Under the pieces are notes generated by a model that did no database searches, was not told the origin of the DNA, and saw only the letters and a program-made list of their open reading frames with translations. From contig DAIDJG010000102.1 in assembly GCA_027451445.1 (NCBI GenBank), positions 1-35,373 of the forward strand: a stretch of 35,373 bases of DNA, given 5' to 3'. The DNA is from Singulisphaera sp. (GTDB taxonomy: Bacteria; Planctomycetota; Planctomycetia; Isosphaerales; Isosphaeraceae). Made by a program: the position numbers and the translations under genes. Each line of letters begins with the position of its first letter. The first letter of the stretch is position 1. Below, in pieces: positions 8,501-15,029 of the stretch.

Positions 8501-9582
8501 GATCCGGAGAGATCGATCCCGTCGCGCAGTAACGCGGCTTTCAGGCGGGCCGTTCCAGCGAGGCGGCCCGTGACTCGGGATTGATCGAGCTGCCACGACT
8601 TGGGGGCGTCGGCGACGTTGATTCCCTGCAGCCCCAACGAGAGGTCGAACTGCGGAGGCGCGAGGCTGAAGTCGAGCGTTCCGCTCGCCTCGACGCGGCC
8701 GCCAATGGCGTCGCCCGCGACCTTCTCGAGCGTGACGCGAGCACCGTCGACAACGACTTTGCCCGAGGTGTGCCCGGAGGTCAGGTTGAGCGCAGTGCTC
8801 TTGACGCGCGTGTTCCTGAGACCGACTTCGATTCGTGTGCGGCACGTTCCATCGGCGCTGATCTCCAGAGTCATCTGGGCATCGACGGTCCCGTCGGGAA
8901 GGACGTTCGTCCAGACTTCGGGAGGCACGAACGGAATTCGTTCCACCTTCGCTGGGTCGACGGTAATGCCCCGTTTGGAATTCACCTCGACGCGACCGGT
9001 TCGGAACGAGTTCGCAAACTCACCCAGCGCTTCGACCGGCCCCCAGTCGGGGTCATCGGAGCGCGCCGCGAGCTGAACTTTTCCTTGATACGAGGCCAGG
9101 CGCACCTGGATACGCTTCAAGGTCAGCTCGGGACGTCCTTCCTGCCGTATCGTGACCTCGGCATTCCTCATCACGAGCGTGGGCAACGCACCGCTGCCGC
9201 CCGAGGAATGCGCGCTGATCGGCGTGAGCAGCTTCCCGGCTCGGTCGAGCCGCAGTGTGAGCCGGGCGCCGTCGATGGTGATGCGCCGAGGGAGGAATTG
9301 CCCGCGAAGCAACCCTTGAAGCGAGAGATCCGTGCCGACGCGATCGGCCGCGGCCCACAAGGGCGCCCCGTCGGCCCGGGTTTCATACAACGCCAGGCGT
9401 GTCAGCCCGGCCGACGACCCACCGAGCCACCAGGATCCGATCGTCGCCCGGCCACCCGTCTGCGCCTCGATCTGGGACACAAGCAGCGCGGGCAGAATCC
9501 AGGACCGAAGCAGGACCACCACCAGCGCCGCGAGCAACAGCCCAAGTCCCAGCACCTTCCAGAGCCTGAACCGGACTCGCAT
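5524..9582 (-). CDS. Large AsmA/TamB-like envelope protein
   Basis: This 1352-residue protein has one N-terminal membrane segment (about residues 10-28), after which the chain should lie in the periplasm. The rest consists of repetitive beta-rich sequence typical of AsmA-like proteins, with recurrent motifs such as ITIDGARLTLRLDRAGK, VEASGTLDFS and VRGNALLHVGTEP. The C-terminal 250 residues resemble the AsmA C-terminal/DUF3971 region. Such proteins are thought to form long lipid-conducting grooves between inner and outer membranes (AsmA, TamB, YhdP). A Pro/Gly-rich low-complexity insert lies near residues 565-590. The start at 9582 has GAGGAG about ten bases upstream. A PP2C phosphatase lies 226 bases upstream on the same strand. 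Family call is good; the lipid or cargo is unknown. Confidence 0.82.
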   Translation of the reverse strand: MRVRFRLWKVLGLGLLLAALVVVLLRSWILPALLVSQIEAQTGGRATIGSWWLGGSSAGLTRLALYETRADGAPLWAAADRVGTDLSLQGLLRGQFLPRRITIDGARLTLRLDRAGKLLTPISAHSSGGSGALPTLVMRNAEVTIRQEGRPELTLKRIQVRLASYQGKVQLAARSDDPDWGPVEALGEFANSFRTGRVEVNSKRGITVDPAKVERIPFVPPEVWTNVLPDGTVDAQMTLEISADGTCRTRIEVGLRNTRVKSTALNLTSGHTSGKVVVDGARVTLEKVAGDAIGGRVEASGTLDFSLAPPQFDLSLGLQGINVADAPKSWQLDQSRVTGRLAGTARLKAALLRDGIDLSGSTGEAEVTDGSIQGIPVKALKLVMHADRNELRYESKVPGASELQRTLQKLLDAVPELSASKTFDGLRSPQTLPGQPKSAGMGPGPSEVPKHRDAMPKTGGFQLPRSITTKIALQDVDLSKLVARSKLLLGSRMAIPVSGKLDLKAEATIPLGALRELKDYVFHGELSLRGASIFQVDVGTLAARLDLAGGVLELSDLRGQLVDRPDGGPGNPPPPASRVPREGPLPPGAFRGSLRAEVSPPGRLNVRLEGNELPLGEVAAPVFPPPTPVSGLLSLDAAADATLANAADPKAWSVRGRAQSVQLGYQASRLDSVALGFTLRDGRLNVSECTAKLKGRPLSANLTLELSRPYAITSRLDMAEWDIAALAALIPSFPQPAPIVGSLSAHAEADGTLFPANLTSKGEGRFGRFQTGPVPLGDVTFRWATIGDTIVISDVDAHPFGGRIVAEARVPTVRGRPIEGSATLEKLDMAGVATAIPGQRLKLSGEAGGKLGFAIASDISKLETNIALSAPTLKVDGIPVEQVQASLVAHKGVVSYVLSADSLGGRLRFDGSVPLADISAGKAAEGELRATDLGLEPLWKALGLSGAAGRLEGVASLDANIRAGRIGREDGVWAHGLAELRDLSWGKHHSLGQVRGTIALMPDSWWIEPLEGGLFGGLANGRAWGTFPTKRPAKAGFELRIDRAALHQLLAFEPELAKHSEGFGTLRMAGEMDESCRASAELDVTHGRIYGVAVSELRAPAELVLNPTTGTGQLHVRHWNARIAGGRVRGNALLHVGTEPSFQGEVVVTELDLESVTRLMSDARRTESGRITGRIGLSGHHLAHPRSYRGRVDLALSDASLISLPVVREIDKFLGASRGGLFENGEFHGMILNKQLNIDQSTLQGRLAQLHASGTVGFDGQLNLEVLVNTNQIIPETGQALVSKIPGLSNVLNRRDQSALRVANYLSNRLLKLRVTGTVGNPSTAIDPSVVVADTAVAFFSGVLKLPLGFVK

Positions 9583-9808
9583 CGCTCGGGGCTCCTCGGC
9601 CGTGCGGGCGTCAGGACTCCGATTCCCGGAGTCTTGAAAGGAAAGACTTCTGTTGAGACGGGCCCACCGCGACTCCGCGCTTCAGGCCGTATCAGAAGAG
9701 GATCGGTCAGCGATCCGTGCGATCTGAAGGCAAAAGACGTACCAGCGCGAAAACGCAAGGTGTCCGTTCCCTCGTGCGATGATCTCGACTCGAAAGCGGC
9801 TTCGAAAG

Positions 9809-10708
9809 CTAGCCAGCGACGCGGAAACGCGCGACGACCGCCGTGATATTGTCGCGCCCGCCGCCGTCGAGGGCAAGCTCCACAAGATGATCGGCCGCAT
9901 CCTGCGCGCTGGGCGCTGACGCCAGAACCGAGGCGATCGACGAATCGTCGACAGGCTCGCTCAAGCCGTCGCTGCAGAGCAGCAGCACATCGCCGTCCTG
10001 GAGGCGAAGCTTGTGGATCTCGGCACGAACCCCCGGATGCGGGCCGCCGAGGATGTTCGTGACGACATTGCGACACCGGTGATGACGCGCATCTTCGGCG
10101 GAAAGCGCCCCGCTGGCGACCAACGTCTGGACAACCGTATGGTCGGTCGTCAACTGTTCGAGCTCCCCATCCCGCAGCAGATAGGCGCGAGAATCACCTG
10201 CGTGAATAATGAACAGATCCTCACTCACGCTGTAAGCGGCCGTCAACGTTGTCCCCATACCCTTCAGCTTGGGGTCTGCCGCGGTCCGTTCAAAGATTGA
10301 GCGATCCGCATTCTCCATTCCGAGGCGCAGCTCAGCCGCGAGTTCGTTATCCCTGCAACCGTCCTGATGAAGATACCAGTGGAACGTGTTGAGGAGGTAT
10401 TCTTCGACGGTCTCCACGGCTAACGCGCTCGCCCACTCTCCCGCGGCGGCTCCCCCCATACCGTCGGCGACGATCAGCAAGTAGCCTTCGTCATGAGAGA
10501 ATCGTGTCTGGCCCGTTTGATTCAAGCTGCTCTTCGCGACGTGCATCGACTTGGCCAAACGTGCAATCAAAAACTGATCTTCGTTGTTTGGCCGCACCTT
10601 TCCTTGATGCGTGAGCGCTCCGGTTTCGACCGCGACACGAGTTGGCAGTTTGCTGGGACGTTCGAAAACAACTTCACGCGTCGTGGGAAGTTTTATGGCG
10701 CTGGACAT
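9809..10708 (-). CDS. PP2C-family Ser/Thr protein phosphatase (Stp1/PrpC-like)
   Basis: This 299-residue soluble protein carries a complete PPM/PP2C domain. The motifs in order are RPNNEDQF, VADGMGGAAAGEWAS, GMGTTLTAA, IIHAGDSRAYLL, LTTDHT, CSDGLSEPV and GGRDNITAVV. All the Asp residues that bind the two metals appear present, so it should dephosphorylate Ser/Thr on proteins. In planctomycetes such phosphatases counter the many PASTA-less Hanks-type kinases; no kinase of that type lies in this window. An insert between the first two motifs (about residues 55-75) is longer than in minimal bacterial members. I chose the ATG at 10708; the frame extends to a TTG at 10765 with no ribosome binding site. 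The AsmA-like gene follows 226 bases downstream on the same strand. Confidence 0.92.
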   Translation of the reverse strand: MSSAIKLPTTREVVFERPSKLPTRVAVETGALTHQGKVRPNNEDQFLIARLAKSMHVAKSSLNQTGQTRFSHDEGYLLIVADGMGGAAAGEWASALAVETVEEYLLNTFHWYLHQDGCRDNELAAELRLGMENADRSIFERTAADPKLKGMGTTLTAAYSVSEDLFIIHAGDSRAYLLRDGELEQLTTDHTVVQTLVASGALSAEDARHHRCRNVVTNILGGPHPGVRAEIHKLRLQDGDVLLLCSDGLSEPVDDSSIASVLASAPSAQDAADHLVELALDGGGRDNITAVVARFRVAG

Positions 10709-10905
10709 TGTGACGGTTCCGCTCGGAAAACTTGAAGTGCTGGGCTTCGGAGTATCACCCACCAAGTCCGAGGAGCAAAAACGGGGCCGTCACCAAGAAA
10801 TGAAACGCACCAACGTCCCGCAGGGGGCCAATTGGGAGGACCGTACGCACAATCGGGGCGCGTGCGACCGCATCGAACCCGCAGCGCCCCTTGTGATGTG
10901 TTTCC

Positions 10906-13413
10906 TCACTCGCAGAAGCTGAACTCTTTGGTATTGAGCAGCGACCAGAGGATGTTCTCATAGGCGAGTTTTTTATCGTTGCCCGAGCGAGCAATGTGCT
11001 CGAGGGCTGCCTGGAGCTGGCTGTCCTTGGGCTTGTGGGCCAGGGCCCAGAGGAAAAGCTCCTCCACCTTCTCGGCATCGGGCCTCGGGTCTTTCGCGAG
11101 CAGATCGGCGCGACTCCCGGAGCGTGCGATCCGGTCCTGCACCTCGTTGGAATTCAGCAGGTGGAGAACTTGAGCCAGGTTGGCTTCGTTCACGCGTTCG
11201 CACTCGCACGCGCTCAAACGCTGCGGACGGCCGAAGACGTCGAGGAAATACGAGCGGAACGACTCATCGGGAAGCATGATCGCGCGACTGGGAGCGTAAC
11301 GGTCCTGCGGCAGGCCGTTGAAGTTCGGCGGGCTCCCTGTGACCTGAGTGATCGCGTCGAAGAGGACCTCGGCGGACATTCGCTTGGGGTAGTAGCGGGC
11401 ATAGGCGTGCCTGTCGCGATCGTTGAACTCGTTCGGGGTCGCGCTGAGCTGATAGGTCCGGCTCTTGCAAAGAGTCCGGACGAGATGCTTGAGGCTATAC
11501 TTATGCGCAATGAAGTCTTGCGCAAGGGCATCGAGCAGCTCCGGATTCGACGGCGGATTGGTCACGCGCATGTCGTCGATCGGATCGACGATTCCGCGGC
11601 CGAAGAAGTGGGCCCAGTAACGGTTGACAACCGCCGTCGCGAAGAAGGGATTGCGCGCGTCGACCATCCAGTCGACGAGAACCTGGCGGGGATCATCGCC
11701 AGGCTCGACCTCAATGGCCGTACCGTCGAGCGGGCGCATCGGCGACTCTTGATTCGTCCGTTTGTTCCTCACGCTGCCGGTCGTGCTGATGAAAAGCGCC
11801 TGGCGTGCTTCGTTGTTCTGGAGTATCTCGCCGGGAAGCACCACGTTTTTGCGCTTCAGGCGCCCGAAGAACGCGGCCATTCCATAGTAGTCGTCCTGGC
11901 TCCATTTCTCGTAGGGATGATGGTGGCACTGCGCACACGCGATGCGCGTGCCGAGGAAGACCTGCGACGTGTCGTCGACCAGTTGCTCGGGAGTCTTCAG
12001 GTCTTTGTACCAGACAGCAGCCGGCGATTTCGTCTCGTCTCCCAGGGCACCCAGGATCTCACGGGCGAACGCGTCATACGGGAGATCAGCGGCCATGGCC
12101 TGCCGGATCCAGCCGTGGAACGTGAACGTTCCGTGGATCCGATTTTGCTGGTTGAGCCGGCTCACGCGCAGAATATCGGCCCACTTGTGTGCGAAGAAGT
12201 CGGCATACTCCGCAGTATCGACCAGGCGGTCGACCAGTTTTGTACGCTTCTGGGGATCGTTGTCGGCCGAGAAGGCGAGCACTTGCGCCGGGGTCGGCAA
12301 GGCGCCCGTAATGTCGAGCGACGCCCGGCGCAGGAACTGGGCGTCGTTGCACGGCTCGGACGGCATCAGCCCAAGTTCACGCCACTTCTTGACCGTGAAC
12401 CGGTCGACGAGTGTCTGTTCCGGGAATTCGAACGCCGGAACCGCCTTGCCGAGCGGAACCGTCGCGCGGAAGACCGTGACCTTTCCCTGGTACCGAACCA
12501 TGATCGCCGATTCGCCGCTCAAGGCCTGGGTCTGGACTCGCCCCTCGCCGTCGACCGTCGCGACCTCGATGTCGTTGCTCTCATATTGAGCGCTCCGGGT
12601 AACGTCGGCGTGTGAACCGTCGCTATACTCCGCCCAGACGGCAAGCTGCTGCTGGTTCTGGCGGGTCATCACCCGACGGTCGGGATAGACCGAGACTTTC
12701 GCCAGCACCGCGTCATCGGCCTTGCCCGGGGGTGCGCCGGCGGCAATCCAGCGGCGAATGGTCTGATAGTCGTCCGAGCTCTTATCGAGCTTCTTGCCCC
12801 CACCGTGCGGAATCTTGCCCGTCGCCTTGAGGAGTAGCAGACTCTGCTCCGGTGCGCCGAGAAGGAGGCGCCGGCCTCGCCCTTCGTGCACAAGCGTGTC
12901 AAAATCGAGCTGAGGATCGAACCCAAGCAATGAGAGGCGGAATCCATTTTGGCCGCTCAGCTTGCCGTGGCAGCCGCCGGAGTTGCAGCCGAGCTTGGTG
13001 AAGACGGGGATCACCTGATTCGGAAAGCTCACCGGGGGATCCACCTCGCATGAGGCCACTTCCACCGGGACCTTCACCTCCCGTGCCCCGAGTTTCGCGC
13101 GGATCTCGGCCTTCCCGTTCGACTTCGGAACGATGCGGCCTTCCGGGGTGATCGTCACGACGCGGTCGCCGGTGAGCGAATAGGTCACTTGCCCCGTAAG
13201 ATCCTGGAGCCGTCCTCCCGACAACGTCGCCGTGATCACGAGTTGCCGCGCGTCGTGGCTCCCCTTCAGCGTCAACGCGCTGGGGTGGACCTGGAGAGTC
13301 AGTATCTCCTCGGGCCTCGGTGCCGCCACCGGCTCCGCCTGGGCCGAAAGCCAACCAGCCGCAAGGAATCCCCAAGCCAGGGCAATCGGCAAGTGTTCGC
13401 GCAGCGTCTTCAT
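10906..13413 (-). CDS. Planctomycete cytochrome / DUF1549-DUF1553 protein with Ig-like N-terminus
   Basis: This 835-residue exported protein has a signal peptide (about 1-26, ending near SAQA) followed by a BIG2-like Ig domain (about 40-120). A planctomycete-cytochrome segment has CNSGGCHG, a C-x4-C-H variant heme motif (Cys143/Cys148/His149). A second Ig-like stretch follows at about 240-325. DUF1549 comes next and ends near CAQCHHHPYEKW, a canonical C-x2-C-H at about residue 490. DUF1553 fills the C-terminus (DWMVDARNPFFATAVVNRYW, LLNSNEVQDRI). Function is unknown; two possible covalent hemes suggest redox activity in the periplasm. I chose the ATG at 13413 with GAGGG upstream rather than an in-frame TTG at 13431. 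The DUF1501 gene directly upstream on the same strand is its usual partner. Confidence 0.92.
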   Translation of the reverse strand: MKTLREHLPIALAWGFLAAGWLSAQAEPVAAPRPEEILTLQVHPSALTLKGSHDARQLVITATLSGGRLQDLTGQVTYSLTGDRVVTITPEGRIVPKSNGKAEIRAKLGAREVKVPVEVASCEVDPPVSFPNQVIPVFTKLGCNSGGCHGKLSGQNGFRLSLLGFDPQLDFDTLVHEGRGRRLLLGAPEQSLLLLKATGKIPHGGGKKLDKSSDDYQTIRRWIAAGAPPGKADDAVLAKVSVYPDRRVMTRQNQQQLAVWAEYSDGSHADVTRSAQYESNDIEVATVDGEGRVQTQALSGESAIMVRYQGKVTVFRATVPLGKAVPAFEFPEQTLVDRFTVKKWRELGLMPSEPCNDAQFLRRASLDITGALPTPAQVLAFSADNDPQKRTKLVDRLVDTAEYADFFAHKWADILRVSRLNQQNRIHGTFTFHGWIRQAMAADLPYDAFAREILGALGDETKSPAAVWYKDLKTPEQLVDDTSQVFLGTRIACAQCHHHPYEKWSQDDYYGMAAFFGRLKRKNVVLPGEILQNNEARQALFISTTGSVRNKRTNQESPMRPLDGTAIEVEPGDDPRQVLVDWMVDARNPFFATAVVNRYWAHFFGRGIVDPIDDMRVTNPPSNPELLDALAQDFIAHKYSLKHLVRTLCKSRTYQLSATPNEFNDRDRHAYARYYPKRMSAEVLFDAITQVTGSPPNFNGLPQDRYAPSRAIMLPDESFRSYFLDVFGRPQRLSACECERVNEANLAQVLHLLNSNEVQDRIARSGSRADLLAKDPRPDAEKVEELFLWALAHKPKDSQLQAALEHIARSGNDKKLAYENILWSLLNTKEFSFCE

Positions 13414-13450
13414 GACCACGACCCTCGACAACCCGCGTATCCGAAATGTC

Positions 13451-13490
13451 CGAGGGCCGGCTGTGCCGGCTCGAGCACAGCCGGCCCTCG
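13451..13490. repeat. 16-bp perfect hairpin between DUF1501 and DUF1549 genes
   Basis: CGAGGGCCGGCTGTGC (13451-13466) is followed after eight bases by its exact reverse complement GCACAGCCGGCCCTCG (13475-13490). It lies in the 119-base gap between two co-directional genes. No T-tract follows on the minus strand, so it is not a standard terminator. It may modulate downstream expression, protect the upstream message, or be a dispersed repeat copy. Confidence 0.8.
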
Positions 13491-13532
13491 TGGAAGAAGC
13501 GACCGGTCCAGCGATTCGAGCCGAGCCCCGAC

Positions 13533-14813
13533 TCAGATGAGCTCGGGGATCGGCTTCCGGTCGTCGAGGATGTACATCGGCCGTCCGCTGCCGTTGCGGA
13601 AGGTAAGCGACGGATCGATGCCCATCGCGTGGTAGACCGTGGTCAAAACTTGCGGCACGGTGACCGCACCGTCTTTGGGACGTTCACCACGCGCGGTTGT
13701 GGAACCGATCGCCTGTCCCATCTTGAGACCACCACCGGCAATCAGACCCGACATCACGGGTCCCCAGTGATCGCGGCCGCCGTCGTTGTTGTTGATCTTC
13801 GGCGTTCGGCCGAACTCGCCCCACATCACCGTCACAACGTCGTCCTGCATCCCCCGGACGTGCAGATCTTCGATCAGGTTGGCGATCCCGCGATCGACGT
13901 CGGGCAACTGCTTGCGAAGCTGCTTGAAGTTGCCGCTGTGCGTATCCCAGCCACCAATCGACAGCGTGACGCACCCAACCCCTGCCTCGACCAGCCGGCG
14001 CGCCGTGAGGAACGACTCGATCCCCTTGTAGCGATCGCGGGTCTTCGGATCTTCGCGCGACAGGTCGAGTGCCTTGTGCACGGTTCCCGAGGCGACCATG
14101 TCGAACGCACGCTCGGTGAACGAATCCAGCCCGGCCATCGTGCCGCTGTCGTCGATTTCCCTGCGCACGTCGTCGAACCGGGCGAGGAGCGACTTGCGAT
14201 CATCCATCCGCCCGACGTTCACGCCGTTGGGCAGTTTCAAGTTCTCGAGCCCCGGTCCACTCGGCGTGAACGGCCGGTGCGCCACGCCGAGGTAACCCGG
14301 CTCGGTCCCCCGGCTCATTCCCCGAAGGCTGACGAACGGAGGCACCGTGCTGCCCGACTCACTCCGCATCTTCGAGACCACCGCCCCGAACGACGGCCGG
14401 TTCGCCACCCGGTTCTCGCGCTCGCTGTAACCCGTCATCACCAGCGAGTCGGAGTGCTCGTCGACCGGGACAATCGAGCGGATGACCGACAGCTTGTCCC
14501 ACATCCGGGCCTGCAAGGGCATCAGCTCGCAGATGTCGACGCCCGGTACGTTGGTCTTGATCGGGCTGAACTCGCCGCGAAATTCCTTGGGAGCATCGGG
14601 CTTCAGGTCGTACATGTCCATGTGCGACGGTCCGCCCGGCAGGTAAATCAAGATCGCGGCCTTGTTGGAGACCGACGTCCCTGTCCCCGCCATGCTCCGC
14701 GAGCGAAGCATGTCGGCCAGCGACAACCCTGCGCCGAATGCGCCGATTCTGAGGAAATTGCGGCGCGTCAAGCCATCGCAAAACCGCTGGCGATCACCCC
14801 AAAGCGTCAGCAT
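13533..14813 (-). CDS. DUF1501 protein, Tat-exported (sulfatase-fold related)
   Basis: This 426-residue protein starts with a twin-arginine signal, RRNFLRIGAFGAG, at residues 17-29, so it is probably exported folded. The DUF1501 body shows LIYLPGGPSHMDMYDLKP, SIGGWDTHSGNF and GEFGRTPKINNNDGGRDHW. The His/Asp/Asn-rich motifs resemble the alkaline-phosphatase/sulfatase fold, but no activity is established for the family. The frame stays open far upstream. The ATG at 14813 is chosen because GAGGAGG lies nine bases before it and the Tat motif falls at the right distance. It is probably co-transcribed with the downstream DUF1549/1553 gene and is divergent from the PPC-domain gene across 216 bases. 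This trio is a common planctomycete arrangement of unknown role. Confidence 0.93.
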   Translation of the reverse strand: MLTLWGDRQRFCDGLTRRNFLRIGAFGAGLSLADMLRSRSMAGTGTSVSNKAAILIYLPGGPSHMDMYDLKPDAPKEFRGEFSPIKTNVPGVDICELMPLQARMWDKLSVIRSIVPVDEHSDSLVMTGYSERENRVANRPSFGAVVSKMRSESGSTVPPFVSLRGMSRGTEPGYLGVAHRPFTPSGPGLENLKLPNGVNVGRMDDRKSLLARFDDVRREIDDSGTMAGLDSFTERAFDMVASGTVHKALDLSREDPKTRDRYKGIESFLTARRLVEAGVGCVTLSIGGWDTHSGNFKQLRKQLPDVDRGIANLIEDLHVRGMQDDVVTVMWGEFGRTPKINNNDGGRDHWGPVMSGLIAGGGLKMGQAIGSTTARGERPKDGAVTVPQVLTTVYHAMGIDPSLTFRNGSGRPMYILDDRKPIPELI

Positions 14814-15029
14814 CGTTCGGGACCTCCTCGCAGAGAAGAGCCGATCGCTCGCGCGACCGAGGAGAAAGGTTCGGATAGCATTGATGTTAGTGCCCAATCG
14901 AGCACTTGGCAAGCCAATTTCAAACAATTTTTGAAAAACTCTTCGGCGCGTTTGTTTACACTCGGATTGCTCCGGCGTACCGTGGAGCGGGGGGTCCGTC
15001 GAACCGAAGTCGGTGAGGGAGGAATACGG
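14814..15029. promoter_or_regulatory. Divergent promoter region between DUF1501 and PPC genes
   Basis: This 216-base gap must hold promoters for both divergent genes. The middle (about 14875-14965) is clearly richer in A+T than its surroundings. On the plus strand TTTACA near 14952 could be a -35-like box, but no good -10 follows, so I do not define boxes. Ribosome binding sites are clear: GAGGAGG before 14813 (minus) and GAGGGAGGA before 15030 (plus). Confidence 0.45.

Noticed and set aside
8581-9846. 421-codon plus-strand frame
   Set aside because: It is antisense to the AsmA-like gene, has biased composition, and no recognisable domain.
10996-12615. 539-codon plus-strand frame
   Set aside because: It is antisense to the DUF1549/1553 gene, whose motifs are unmistakable; no domain is seen in the plus frame.
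13446-15029. Long plus-strand frame continuous with the PPC-domain gene
   Set aside because: It is antisense to the DUF1501 gene, shows no family signature, and the PPC protein has a clear signal peptide and ribosome binding site at 15030. High GC keeps antisense frames open.
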